Shown: positions 8,586 to 17,790, counted from the first letter of the stretch. The stretch: DNA of 64,000 nucleotides from Pseudomonas deceptionensis (GCF_900106095.1 NZ_FNUD01000002.1:1013501-1077500), one strand, 5' to 3'. Made by a program: numbers and translations. Notes: generated by a model from the sequence alone, not told the origin.

Positions 8586-9208
8586 AGCGCACCTATCGCC
8601 TGGCAGGCTCCATCGTCCTTGCAGCCGGCCTGAGCTTGCTCAGCGCCTGCTCGATTCTGCCCAAACCCGAGATAGTCGACGTGTATCGGCTGCCGGCTGC
8701 GCAAGCGCCCATGGCCGTCAGCCAGAGTGCGCCAGTGAAGTGGTCGTTGCGTCTCGACAAGCCGATGACCACTGGCGCGCTGAACAGCCAGAACATCGTG
8801 GTGGTGCCAGAGGGCAACCTGATCAGCAACTACAAGGGCGCACGCTGGAGCGATACGGCGCCCGTGCTGCTGCGTAACCGTCTGCTTGAGGCGTTCTTGC
8901 AGGATGGCCGGATCCAGGGCCTGAGCACCGATGACACCACCGTGCAGGCCGATTATGAGTTGGGTGGGGAGTTGTTGGCGTTCCAGACGCACTACAACGG
9001 CAAAAGCCCTGAAGTGCTGATCCAGTACAACGCCCGTCTGGTGCGCAGCAGCGACCAGCGTGTGATCGCCTCCAAACGCTTTGAAGCGCGCCAGCCGCTG
9101 AGTAATCCCATGGTGCCGGGGGTGGTTGCAGGGTTTGGACAGGCCAGCGACACCCTGATGCCGCAAGTGGTGCAGTGGGTGATGCAGCAGGGGCAGGCGC
9201 AGCGTTAA
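8582..9208 (+). CDS. PqiC/YmbA-like lipoprotein of the MCE transporter
   Basis: The 208-residue protein has a lipoprotein signal with lipobox LLSAC (Cys23). The DUF330/ABC-type transport auxiliary pattern follows (VYRLPAAQ near the start, RLDKPMTTGALNSQNIVV, then WSDTAPVLLRNRLLEAF). PqiC-type lipoproteins sit in the outer membrane and partner MCE tunnels. The ATGA overlap with the MCE gene supports translational coupling. Having this partner makes the operon a hybrid of Mla-type core genes with a Pqi-type lipoprotein. Confidence 0.88.
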   Translation: MKRTYRLAGSIVLAAGLSLLSACSILPKPEIVDVYRLPAAQAPMAVSQSAPVKWSLRLDKPMTTGALNSQNIVVVPEGNLISNYKGARWSDTAPVLLRNRLLEAFLQDGRIQGLSTDDTTVQADYELGGELLAFQTHYNGKSPEVLIQYNARLVRSSDQRVIASKRFEARQPLSNPMVPGVVAGFGQASDTLMPQVVQWVMQQGQAQR

Positions 9209-9210
9209 AA

Positions 9211-9355
9211 GCCCCTCACCCCAACCCTCTCCCGGAGGGAGAGGGCGTTGATGGGGGGATATTCAAGCGTCTTGGCAGTCTGAAAGTATTGAGTTGAATC
9301 CAGCATCAACTCGGTCAGTCACCTGGCCCTCCGGGAGAGGGCCACGGTGAGGGCG
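9211..9355. repeat. Inverted repeat of the CCCCTCACCCCAACCCTCTCCC family (copy 1)
   Basis: The left arm CCCCTCACCCCAACCCTCTCCC-type sequence and the right arm GGGAGAGGGCCACGGTGAGGG lie about 100 bp apart between convergent genes. Two similar elements occur at 23903 and 55573. It may act as a transcription barrier or mRNA end. Confidence 0.8.
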
Positions 9356-9374
9356 CTTCTGCTCTTGCTTTTGC

Positions 9375-10115
9375 CTACACCAACCCGCCATTGGCTCGCA
9401 AAACCTGTCCGTTGACCCAATCCGCTGCCGGGCTCACCAGAAACGAGACGATATTGGCGATGTCTTGAGGCTGGCCCAGACGCTCCAGCGGCGGCATCTT
9501 GGAAAACGTCTGGATTTGCTCATCGGTCTTGCCATGTAAAAACAACTCCGTCGCCACCGGCCCCGGAGCCACTGCGTTGACGGTAATCTGCCGCCCGCGC
9601 AGTTCTTTGGCAAAGACCTGAGTCAACGACTCAACCGCCGCCTTGCTGGCGATATACACCGCGTAACCCGGCAGGTTCATGCCCACCGTACTGCTCGAAA
9701 AATTGACGATGCGCCCGCCGCCGTTTAGCCGGGTGGCGGCTTCGCGCAGGGTATTGAACGTACCTTTGGTGTTGATGTTGAAGGTCTGCTCGTACATTTC
9801 ATCGCTGTGCTGGGCCAGCGCCAGCACGTTGAGCACGCCTGCGTTGTTGATCAGCACATCGACCTTGCCCAGTTGCTGCTCCGCTTCGTCGAACAGGCGC
9901 TTCACGTCAGCGGCATTGGCCACATCCGCTTGCACGGCAATCGCCTCATGCCCGTCTTCACGCAATTGTGCGACCAGCCGCGTGGCCTCGCCCGCACTGC
10001 TGGCGTAGTTGATGACCACGGCAAAACCTTCGCTTGCCAGCTGTTTGGCGATCACGGCACCGATGCCGCGAGATGCGCCGGTGACAATGGCGACCTTGGG
10101 TTGTGAAGAACTCAT
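9375..10115 (-). CDS. SDR-family oxidoreductase
   Basis: This 246-residue classical short-chain dehydrogenase has the NADP site TGASRGIGAVIA near the N-terminus, the NNAG motif (LINNAGVLNVL), the catalytic Ser in IVNFSSSTVGM, and YAVYIASKAAVESL containing the Tyr-x3-Lys pair. It is similar to FabG-like and 3-oxoacyl or sugar reductases; the substrate cannot be predicted. The start at 10115 (MSSSQPKVAIVTGASRG) is the natural one, and a 35-residue upstream extension looks non-coding. It stands downstream of the RND efflux operon on the same strand, about 150 bp away. Confidence 0.88.
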   Translation of the reverse strand: MSSSQPKVAIVTGASRGIGAVIAKQLASEGFAVVINYASSAGEATRLVAQLREDGHEAIAVQADVANAADVKRLFDEAEQQLGKVDVLINNAGVLNVLALAQHSDEMYEQTFNINTKGTFNTLREAATRLNGGGRIVNFSSSTVGMNLPGYAVYIASKAAVESLTQVFAKELRGRQITVNAVAPGPVATELFLHGKTDEQIQTFSKMPPLERLGQPQDIANIVSFLVSPAADWVNGQVLRANGGLV

Positions 10116-10267
10116 AACAACACTCCGTAGGGAATTAGGCGTGGGACCAGGTTCACATTTACGTTTGAACAGATAAAGACGCTGGAATTGATTGCGGTAT
10201 TCGTAAACCCACAACAATCGCACCTCTGTAGGGCGAGCAAGCCCGCCCCTCAGAGACCCTTCACAGA

Positions 10268-13200
10268 CTAAACGTGTGCAGGTGGCGGCTCTTTGTTCTC
10301 CTTGATCTTGTACGAGGCCACATACAGCGCAGGCAGGAACAGCAGCGTGAGCAAGGTGGCCGACAGAATGCCGCCAATCATGGCGTAAGCCATTGGCCCC
10401 CAGAACACGTCACGGGCAATAGGGATCATGCCCAGGCTGGCCGCCGCAGCGGTGAGCAGGATCGGTCGGCGACGGTGCTGGGTGGCTTGCATCACGGCGT
10501 GCCACGGGTCATATCCGTCGCGCTCGTACTGGTCGATCTGGGTCACCAGAATCACCGAGTTACGCACGATGATGCCCACCAGCGCCAAAATCCCCAGAAT
10601 CGCCACAAAGCCCATCGGCGTTCCGGTGGGCACCAGCGCCAGCACCACGCCGATCAGCCCCAGCGGCGCGACACTCACCACCAGGAACATCTTCTTCACG
10701 CTTTGTAGCTGGATCATCAGGAAGGTGGCCATCAAGAACAGCATCAACGGCACTACCTTGGCGATCGGGCCCTGGGCCTTGGCGCTTTGCTCCACCGTAC
10801 CGCCGGTTTGCAAGGTGTAGCCCTGGGGCAGGCTTTCGGCGAATTTGTCGATGTCAGGCTTGAGTTGCGCCACCAGGTCGGTCGGTTGCATTGAGCCACG
10901 CACCGAGGCCTTGAGGGTCAGGGTGGGGATCCGGTCTCGGCTCCATATCAACGGTTGCTCCAGCTCGTAGCGCACTGTGGCAAAGGCCAGTAACGGAATC
11001 GAGGTGCCGCTCGGGGTGCTGATCTGCAGGTTGAGCAGGGTTTCGGGTGTGCCGCGCTCACTGCTGTTGGCCCGCCCGACGATGTTGACCAGGTAGATGT
11101 TGTCCTTGACCTGGCTGATGGCGGCCCCGCTGACGATGCTGTTCATCACATGGGCCACGTCTTCGGACGACAGCCCGAACTGGCGGGCCTTGTCCTGGGC
11201 AATGTCGATGCGCAGAACCTTGCCGGGTTCGTTCCAGTTGAAGATGGTTTCGCCGACGTTGGGATTGGCGTCGAGCACTGTGGCCAGGTCGATCGAATAC
11301 TTGCGCACCAGATCGATATTTTTGCCGCTGACCCGGTACTGCAACGGTTGCCCCACCGGAGGCCCCAGTTCCAGGGTATGGACGAAGCTGCCGACCCCCA
11401 CAAACTCTTCGCGCAGACGCTTGTTGAGACGCTCCATCAAGGCGTCGCGGCTATCAAGTCCGGTACTGACGATGACCAGTTGGGCGTAGAAGGGGTTTTG
11501 CAGTTGCTGGTCCAGCGGCAGGTAGAAGCGGATCGCGCCTTCGCCGATGTACGAGCTCCAGCGCACGATATCCGGGTCGCCCTTGAGTGACTCTTCAAAC
11601 CGCTGGGTAACTTTGAGGGTTTCCTGAATTGAAGCGTTTTGCGGCAGGTTCAGGTCCACCAGAATCTCGGGGCGGTCGGATGCCGGGAAAAACTGGTTCT
11701 GCACCAGCCCCATGCCGAACACCGACAGCACAAACATCAGCACCGTGGCGCCGATGGTCCACCAGCGATTACGCATGCACCACAGCAGGGCGGTGTTGAA
11801 AGCCCGGGCCAGACGCCCGGGTTCTTCAGACTTGGGTTTAACCTTGGCACTCAGGATATGCACACCCAGCACCGGTGCGAACAGTACCGCCACCACCCAC
11901 GACACCAGCATCGCCACGGCAATCACCGCGAACAGGGTGAAGGTGTATTCCCCTGCCGAACTGTTGTTGAGCCCGATGGGGACAAAACCTGCCACCGTCA
12001 CCAGGGTACCGGTCAGCATCGGGAAAGCCGTGGAGTGATAGGCAAAGGTGGCGGCCTGCTCCTTGGTTTCCCCCAGCTCCAGGCGCGTGATCATCATCTC
12101 CACCGTGATCATCGCGTCGTCCACCAGCAGGCCCAGTGCGATGATCAGCGCACCCAGCGACACCCGTTGCATGGCAATGCCGGTGAACTCCATAAACACG
12201 AACACCAGCGCCAGCACCAGCGGGATCGAGATCGCCACCACCAAACCGGCTCGCAGGCCCAGGCTGATGAAACTCACCGCCAGCACGATCACTACGGCTT
12301 CAAACAGCGCGCTGGTGAAGCCGCTCACAGCTTCTTCAACCACCTGCGCCTGATCGGACACCATGTGTACGCCCACCCCCACCGGCAACTGGGCGGTCAG
12401 TTCATCAATGCGTTCTTGCAGTTGTTTGCCGAACTCCTGAATGTTGCCGCCATCAATCATGGCGATCGCCAGACCAATGGCTGGCTTGCCGTTGTAATGA
12501 AACATGGGGGCAGCCGGGTCGACGTAGCCCCGGGTAATGTCGGCGATGTCGGCCAGGCGGTAAAAACGGTCGTTGACCCGCAGGTTCACGACGGCCAGGT
12601 CTTCAACACTGTGGAACTGCCCCGACGTGCGCACCGACATGCGTTCCGGGCCAGCTTCGATGACCCCCGCGGGGGTAACGGCGTTCTGCGCTTGCAGGCT
12701 TTCAAGGATTTGCTGCTGATCAAGGCCCAGCGCTGCCAGCTTGCGGGTCGAAAAATCCAGGTAGAAAGTTTCGTCCTGCTCGCCAATGGTCATTACTTTG
12801 CCGCGATTGGGTACATCGCGAATGCCGGTGCGAACCTGCTCCACGTAATCGCGCAGTTGGCGCATGGTGAAACCGTCGCCGGTGAAGGCGAAGATGGTGC
12901 CGTAGACATCACCGAACTCATCGTCGAACCCCGGGCCTTGAATGCCCTGGGGGAAATCGCCGCGAATGTCGCCGATTTTCTTGCGCACCTCATACCAGAT
13001 ATTCGGGATGGCATCGGCCTTGGTGGTGTCCTTGAGGAACACAAATACCGTGGACTCGCCAGGGCGGGTATAGCTTTGCACGTAGTCGAGGGAATCCAGC
13101 TCTTCGAGCTTTTTCTCGATGCGGTCGGTGATTTGCAGCCGGGTTTCATCGACCGTGGCGCCGGGCCATCTGGTCTGGATGACCATGGTTTTGATGGCGA

Positions 13201-13330
13201 AGGACGGGTCCTCTGCGCGCCCCAGATTGATGTACGAGAAAATCCCGGCCACCACCGCTACAAACATCAAATACCAGACGAATGACTGATGCTTCAGGGC
13301 CCACTCGGACAGGTTGAACTTCCCATTCAT
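10268..13330 (-). CDS. RND efflux pump inner-membrane transporter, TriC-like
   Basis: The 1020-residue protein is a full-length RND pump. It starts with a cytoplasmic helix and first membrane segment (SFVWYLMFVAVVAGIFSYI). It carries the paired acidic residues of the proton relay in TM4 (LGLLVDDAMI), large periplasmic loops, and a second six-helix bundle. The HAE-1-like subgroup and the two adjacent adaptor genes match TriABC of P. aeruginosa, a pump for triclosan and other drugs working with OpmH. An outer-membrane channel is not encoded here. The start overlaps the upstream adaptor gene by four bases. Confidence 0.92.
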   Translation of the reverse strand: MNGKFNLSEWALKHQSFVWYLMFVAVVAGIFSYINLGRAEDPSFAIKTMVIQTRWPGATVDETRLQITDRIEKKLEELDSLDYVQSYTRPGESTVFVFLKDTTKADAIPNIWYEVRKKIGDIRGDFPQGIQGPGFDDEFGDVYGTIFAFTGDGFTMRQLRDYVEQVRTGIRDVPNRGKVMTIGEQDETFYLDFSTRKLAALGLDQQQILESLQAQNAVTPAGVIEAGPERMSVRTSGQFHSVEDLAVVNLRVNDRFYRLADIADITRGYVDPAAPMFHYNGKPAIGLAIAMIDGGNIQEFGKQLQERIDELTAQLPVGVGVHMVSDQAQVVEEAVSGFTSALFEAVVIVLAVSFISLGLRAGLVVAISIPLVLALVFVFMEFTGIAMQRVSLGALIIALGLLVDDAMITVEMMITRLELGETKEQAATFAYHSTAFPMLTGTLVTVAGFVPIGLNNSSAGEYTFTLFAVIAVAMLVSWVVAVLFAPVLGVHILSAKVKPKSEEPGRLARAFNTALLWCMRNRWWTIGATVLMFVLSVFGMGLVQNQFFPASDRPEILVDLNLPQNASIQETLKVTQRFEESLKGDPDIVRWSSYIGEGAIRFYLPLDQQLQNPFYAQLVIVSTGLDSRDALMERLNKRLREEFVGVGSFVHTLELGPPVGQPLQYRVSGKNIDLVRKYSIDLATVLDANPNVGETIFNWNEPGKVLRIDIAQDKARQFGLSSEDVAHVMNSIVSGAAISQVKDNIYLVNIVGRANSSERGTPETLLNLQISTPSGTSIPLLAFATVRYELEQPLIWSRDRIPTLTLKASVRGSMQPTDLVAQLKPDIDKFAESLPQGYTLQTGGTVEQSAKAQGPIAKVVPLMLFLMATFLMIQLQSVKKMFLVVSVAPLGLIGVVLALVPTGTPMGFVAILGILALVGIIVRNSVILVTQIDQYERDGYDPWHAVMQATQHRRRPILLTAAAASLGMIPIARDVFWGPMAYAMIGGILSATLLTLLFLPALYVASYKIKENKEPPPAHV

Positions 13331-14394
13331 TGCGAGCTTTCCTTATCGAGTCTGACTTTCTGCCCTGGAGTGAGGCTGTGCACGCCTGCACTGACCACCA
13401 TGTCGCCGGCTTTTATGCCGCCTGATAACAACACGCTTTTTGTAGTGCGCCGCAGAACCGTGATGTCACGGGGGCTGACGGTTTGGGTTGCTGTGTCGAT
13501 GATCCATACGCGGGGGGGGCCGTCGGTTTCTTGAATGGCTGTCAGTGGCAGCTGAAAGTGCTCGGCGGTCGGGCTGCTGACGGTCACGCTGACCGAACTG
13601 CCAAGTCGAAACGCCGCCGGGGTCGAGTCCAGTGTCAGGCGGGTACGCCGTGTGCGGGTTGCACTGTCGGCCTGTGGAGCGATTTCGCGGATATGGGCGC
13701 TGGTGTTGATGTTCGGGTCGAGCTGACCGGCGACGCGGAACTCGATGCCTTTGGGCAAGGCCTCGGCCAGCGGTCCCGGCAGGTCGATCACCGCCTCTTT
13801 GATTTCAGGTCGTGCCAGGGTGACGACTTCCTGGCCGATGCTCACCACTTGCCCGGCTTCGGCCTGCCATTGAGTGATCACGGCGTCATGGTCGGCGCGC
13901 AGGTTGCAGTAACTGAGCTGATCCTGGGCCTGATTAACCGCCGCCTGTGCCTGTTGCATCGAGGCCTGGGTGGTCTTGAGGTCGGCTTGTGCCGTGTCCA
14001 GTTGAGCCTGGGCGCCCACACCACGGTCGAACAGCTCTTGCTGGCGGCGGGCGTTGGCTTTGGCGTTGATCAGTTGGGCTTGCACCTTGGCCAGATCGCC
14101 CTGTGCCGAACGCAACTGATTTTGCTGATCGGTGGGGTCGAGGTTAGCCAGAATGTCGCCCTGTTTGACCACCGTTCCCACGTCGTAATACCGGCGCACG
14201 ATGCGCCCCGGAACACGAAAGCCCAAGGTGCTCTCGTAGCGGGCTTCGATATTGCCGGCAAAGCGTCCCAGATCTTGAGCAAGCTCTGGTCGTGCCACCA
14301 CATACAGTGCCGGTCGAATGGGTTCTGGCGGCTGTTTTTCAGAGCATCCCACCAGCATGGCGGCGGCCAACGGCATCACCCACAAACGCCTCAT
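13327..14394 (-). CDS. RND efflux membrane-fusion protein, second adaptor (TriB-like)
   Basis: This 355-residue periplasmic adaptor has a lipobox ending at Cys17 (AAMLVGC). A first beta-barrel/lipoyl half (GFRVPGRIVRRYYDVG), a coiled-coil hairpin (about residues 100-165, rich in Gln and Ala) and the second lipoyl half follow. It bridges the RND pump and an outer-membrane channel. The start overlaps the upstream adaptor by four bases. The presence of two different adaptors in one operon is the hallmark of the TriABC type. Confidence 0.9.
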   Translation of the reverse strand: MRRLWVMPLAAAMLVGCSEKQPPEPIRPALYVVARPELAQDLGRFAGNIEARYESTLGFRVPGRIVRRYYDVGTVVKQGDILANLDPTDQQNQLRSAQGDLAKVQAQLINAKANARRQQELFDRGVGAQAQLDTAQADLKTTQASMQQAQAAVNQAQDQLSYCNLRADHDAVITQWQAEAGQVVSIGQEVVTLARPEIKEAVIDLPGPLAEALPKGIEFRVAGQLDPNINTSAHIREIAPQADSATRTRRTRLTLDSTPAAFRLGSSVSVTVSSPTAEHFQLPLTAIQETDGPPRVWIIDTATQTVSPRDITVLRRTTKSVLLSGGIKAGDMVVSAGVHSLTPGQKVRLDKESSQ

Positions 14395-15482
14395 AGTTGA
14401 ACTCCTTGGGCCGGAGTGGGGACGATTTCAACCTTCATGCCGGGGTGTAACAATTGCCCGCCTGCGACCACGACTTTTTCTCCATCCTTGAGACCTTCGC
14501 TGACAATCACGCTGCCGGTCAGGTAGCGCCCGACCTTGACCCGCTGCAGGCGCACGTTGTTTTGTTCGTCGGCGATCCATACCGCGGGTTCGCTGATGTC
14601 CTTGGTCAAAGCCGACCACGGCAACTCAATGCTGGGACTGGGGGGCGGGGTCAGGTTGACGCTGACAATCGAGCCCAGGTCCATGCCTTTGGGCAATGCA
14701 TCCAGTTGCACCTTTATTTGCAGCGTGCCGCTTTGTGCCGCCACGGTGGGGGTTATTTCGCGGATCTGGCCGTTGACCTTGATCGCCGGATTACTCAATA
14801 GCGTGACCTGGACCGTGGGGTCTTTGGGCGGTTCGATAAACAGCGATTCATACACGTTGAAAACCGCATCCCTTGCACCATCGCGAGCCAGGGTGAAAAT
14901 CGGCATGGTGGCCTGCACCACTTGGCCTACCTCGGCCTGGCGTGCGGTGATGATGCCGGGTGCTTCGGCTTCCAGGTTGCTGTAGCTCAGTTGTTCGCGC
15001 GCGTTGGCCAGCTGTGCCTGCGCGGCATCCAAGGCACTTTTTGCACTCAGTTGGGCGGCGTTGGCGGCGTCGTATTCGCTTTGGCTGGTGTAGCCTTTTG
15101 GCAGCAGTTTTTGCTGGCGAATAAACGCAGCACGGGTTTGCACCACTTGCGCCTGTTGCGCATCGACACTGGCCCGGGCGGTCTCGACCTGAATCTTCAG
15201 GTCCTTGGGGTCGAGGCGGGCGAGCACATGATGGGCCTGGATGTGGTCCCCCACATCCACCGTGCGCTCGATAATCTTGCCACCTACGCGAAATGACAGC
15301 TGGGTTTCGACCCGGGCCTGAATATCACCGCTGAGTTGAATGGGCGCAGCGAACGCTCGAGTGCTCACCTGCTGCACATACACCCTGGGGGACAAAGGCT
15401 CCTTCGGACCCTCTTTGCCGCACGCGGTCAGAAGCACCAAAAGGCTCAAGCCCAAAATACCTGTGTTTCGTGGACCAGCCAT
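14391..15482 (-). CDS. RND efflux membrane-fusion protein, first adaptor (TriA-like)
   Basis: The 363-residue adaptor begins with a lipoprotein signal (SLLVLLTAC, Cys21). It shows LSFRVGGKIIERTVDVGD, a helical hairpin around residues 100-165, and a C-terminal GLKDGEKVVVAGGQLLHPGM domain typical of MFPs. The start at 15482 is preceded by a strong AAAGGAG. It heads the three-gene operon adaptor-adaptor-pump. No regulator gene is adjacent: the divergent gene is an AAA ATPase, so control of the pump is not evident from this window. Confidence 0.9.
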   Translation of the reverse strand: MAGPRNTGILGLSLLVLLTACGKEGPKEPLSPRVYVQQVSTRAFAAPIQLSGDIQARVETQLSFRVGGKIIERTVDVGDHIQAHHVLARLDPKDLKIQVETARASVDAQQAQVVQTRAAFIRQQKLLPKGYTSQSEYDAANAAQLSAKSALDAAQAQLANAREQLSYSNLEAEAPGIITARQAEVGQVVQATMPIFTLARDGARDAVFNVYESLFIEPPKDPTVQVTLLSNPAIKVNGQIREITPTVAAQSGTLQIKVQLDALPKGMDLGSIVSVNLTPPPSPSIELPWSALTKDISEPAVWIADEQNNVRLQRVKVGRYLTGSVIVSEGLKDGEKVVVAGGQLLHPGMKVEIVPTPAQGVQL

Positions 15483-15608
15483 GCAAGCTCCTTTGCGTGA
15501 CGCTGATTTAACATCCGGATACGGTTGATAGCGTAGAACAGGGTTTACCGTCTGTGGGACTCTATTGCCGCCGCTGCTACGGTTCCTTTTCAAGCTACGA
15601 GGTTATCC

Positions 15609-16772
15609 ATGCTCACCACCCTGGCTGTGGCCAACTATCGCTCCATCAACCAGTTGGTAGTGCCCTTGGCCAGACTTAACCTGATCACGGGGCCCAATGG
15701 TAGCGGCAAATCGAATCTCTACCGTGCCCTGCGGTTATTGGCCGAAACCGCCCAGGGCGGCGTGGTGAATGCATTGGCCCGGGAAGGCGGGCTGAGCTCG
15801 ACTTTCTGGGCGGGACCTGAGGTGATCTCCCGGCGCATGAAGTTGGGCGAAGTCGATGTACATGCCAGCGTGCGTCAAGAAACCAAGCGCCTGCGTCTTG
15901 GTTTTGCCGGGGAAGATTTCAGCTACGCCATCGCCCTGGGCTTGCCGATACCCGGACGGACGCAGTTCAACCTCGACCCGCAGATCAAGCACGAAAGCAT
16001 CTGGGCGGGTCCTTTTTACCGACCGGCCAGTGAATTGGTCGAGCGTAAAGGCCCTATGGTTCGCGCGCGTGATGGCCGTAACTGGCAGGTGTTGGCACAG
16101 CACACGCCGCTGTTCGACAGTCTGTTCGATCAGGTTGGCAGCTTGCAGGCCTCCCCCGAAGTGTTGCAGTTGCGCGAGTCCATCCGTGGCTGGCGCTTTT
16201 ACGATCACTTTCGCACCGACCCCCAAGCGCCTGCGCGCCAACCGCAACTGGGTACACGCACGCCGGTACTGCATCACGACGGCCGTGACTTGGCAGCTGC
16301 GTTGCAAACCATCATCGAGGTCGGCAACCCCGAAGCCTTGCATGCCGCGATCAGCGATGCATTCCCTGGCGCCGGGTTGAAAATCGAGTGCGTGCCCGGC
16401 GGGCATTTTTATATCGAGTTTTATCAAGAGGGGTTGTTGCGCCCGTTATCTGCCGCCGAGCTGTCGGACGGTACCTTGCGCTACCTGTTGCTGGTTGCAG
16501 CCCTGCTCACACCGCGCCCGCCCAGCATGATGGTGCTCAACGAGCCCGAGACCAGCCTGCATCCTGACCTGCTGCCCGCGCTGGCACGGTTGATCATCAG
16601 CGCCTCGCAACACACTCAGGTATGGGTCGTGTCCCATGCCCGGCGGCTGATTGCTGCGTTGCAGCAGGATGCGGACTGCAACTGCATCGTGCTGGAAAAA
16701 AACCTTGGACAGACTGATGTGGTTGGCCAGCGCTTGCTGGACCAGCCCGCCTGGCATTGGCCGGACAAATAA
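15609..16772 (+). CDS. SMC/RecF-like AAA ATPase, orphan
   Basis: The 387-residue ATPase has Walker A GPNGSGKS at residues 28-35, an ABC-like signature region (SAAELSDGTLRYLLL), a Walker B of form MMVLNEPETSLHPDLL, and an H-loop VVSHARRLI. It lacks an obvious TOPRIM nuclease or coiled-coil arm, so it is a compact member of the AAA_21/OLD-like group. Such proteins are common in pseudomonads and mostly uncharacterised; some relatives act in phage defence or with nucleases, but no partner gene is adjacent. The start ATG has a GAGGTT Shine-Dalgarno-like site nine bases upstream. Confidence 0.85.
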   Translation: MLTTLAVANYRSINQLVVPLARLNLITGPNGSGKSNLYRALRLLAETAQGGVVNALAREGGLSSTFWAGPEVISRRMKLGEVDVHASVRQETKRLRLGFAGEDFSYAIALGLPIPGRTQFNLDPQIKHESIWAGPFYRPASELVERKGPMVRARDGRNWQVLAQHTPLFDSLFDQVGSLQASPEVLQLRESIRGWRFYDHFRTDPQAPARQPQLGTRTPVLHHDGRDLAAALQTIIEVGNPEALHAAISDAFPGAGLKIECVPGGHFYIEFYQEGLLRPLSAAELSDGTLRYLLLVAALLTPRPPSMMVLNEPETSLHPDLLPALARLIISASQHTQVWVVSHARRLIAALQQDADCNCIVLEKNLGQTDVVGQRLLDQPAWHWPDK

Positions 16773-16805
16773 AAACGCCGACGCTTTAATAGCCGTCGGC
16801 GTTTT
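16772..16805. terminator. Bidirectional intrinsic terminator between the AAA ATPase and metQ-like genes
   Basis: Perfect 12-base arms AAAACGCCGACG and CGTCGGCGTTTT enclose a ten-base loop, directly at the ATPase stop codon. The A and T runs suit termination in both directions. Confidence 0.92.
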
Positions 16806-16823
16806 CAGTGGGGCGGGCGTTGT

Positions 16824-17606
16824 TTAGAACGCTGGCAGCACCGCGCCTTTGTATTTCTCAGCGATGAAGGCTTTCACTTCAGGGCTGGTCAGGGCTTTGG
16901 CCAGCTTCTGGATGGCAGGGCTGTCCTTGTTGTCAGGGCGAGCCACCAGGAAGTTCACGTAAGGCGAATCTGCGCCTTCAATAATCAGTGCGTCGGTGGC
17001 CGGGTTCAGGCCTGCTTCCAGCGCGTAGTTGGTGTTGATCATGTCCAGGTCAACCTGATCCAGCACTCGCGGCAGCATTGCCGATTCAAGCTCTTTGAAC
17101 TTGAAGTTGTGCGGGTTCTTGGCAATGTCTTTTGGGGTAGAGACAGCGTTGGTTGGGTCTTTGAGTTCGATCAGACCGGCTTTCTGCAGCAGGATCAGTG
17201 CACGGCCGCTGTTGCTGCCTTCGTTAGGGATGGCGATGGTTGCACCGTCCTTGAGCTCAGACAGGCTTTTGACTTTTTTCGAGTAGCCGCCGAACGGTTC
17301 TACGTGAACCCCGATCACGGTCACCAGGTTGGTGCCTTTGCCTTTGTTGAAGCTTTCGAGGTACGGCAGGGTCTGGAAGTAGTTGGCGTCCAGACGCTTC
17401 TGATCGACCTGCACGTTCGGTTGCACGTAGTCGGTGAACACTTTGATTTCCAGATCCACGCCTTCTTTGGCGAGGGCCGGCTTGATCAACTCAAGGATTT
17501 CGGCGTGCGGAACCGGGGTTGCAGCCACGACCAGTTTCTCGCCAGCCTGTGCCAGGCCTGCAGTCAAAGCAGCCGCCAATGCGGTAAACAACAGAACCTT
17601 TTTCAT
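16824..17606 (-). CDS. MetQ/NlpA-family substrate-binding protein
   Basis: The 260-residue protein starts with a signal peptide (cleaved near LAQAG). It has the MetQ/NlpA features ATPVPHAEILE, DYVQPN, YLESFNK, and IPNEGSNSGRALILLQKAGLI. The family binds methionine or related sulfur compounds and delivers them to MetNI permeases. Unlike many members it has no lipobox cysteine, so the mature protein is probably soluble in the periplasm. No metN or metI gene lies nearby. It is preceded by a very AT-rich promoter region with a palindrome and a motif shared with the next operon. Confidence 0.88.
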   Translation of the reverse strand: MKKVLLFTALAAALTAGLAQAGEKLVVAATPVPHAEILELIKPALAKEGVDLEIKVFTDYVQPNVQVDQKRLDANYFQTLPYLESFNKGKGTNLVTVIGVHVEPFGGYSKKVKSLSELKDGATIAIPNEGSNSGRALILLQKAGLIELKDPTNAVSTPKDIAKNPHNFKFKELESAMLPRVLDQVDLDMINTNYALEAGLNPATDALIIEGADSPYVNFLVARPDNKDSPAIQKLAKALTSPEVKAFIAEKYKGAVLPAF

Positions 17607-17679
17607 GCAATACCCTTAAGTGTGTGCCCGTTCATGCGACGGTTTTATTGGAAGACGAAACAGACAATACCGAGTTTCT

Positions 17680-17715
17680 TTATTCCCGAATAATAATATT
17701 TATTCAGCTTCTTAT
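17680..17715 (-). promoter_or_regulatory. AT-rich putative operator/promoter of the metQ-like gene
   Basis: This stretch holds a perfect TTATTC-CC-GAATAA palindrome at 17680-17693 and the sequence ATAAGAAGCT on the minus strand (17706-17715). It is far richer in A+T than its surroundings and lies 75-110 bp upstream of the metQ-like start. A sulfur-status regulator such as CysB is a plausible binder, but that is inference. Confidence 0.45.
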
Positions 17716-17750
17716 GCCTTTTTGTTCACTTGAGTTAATTGAGCCAAACC

Positions 17751-17779
17751 TGTAGCCGCTGTGCTCCTCAGCGGCTACA
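17751..17779. repeat. Short REP hairpin, TGTAGCCGCT family (copy 3)
   Basis: TGTAGCCGCTG and CAGCGGCTACA face each other with only a short loop. This is a minimal version of the REP pairs seen elsewhere, placed just after the stop of the regulator gene. Confidence 0.8.
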
Positions 17780-17790
17780 AATTGTGTGAA

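Noticed and set aside
11639..13285. Long open frame opposite the RND pump gene
   Set aside because: It is the antisense of a high-GC coding region; its composition (His/Gln/Arg rich) is typical of a shadow frame.
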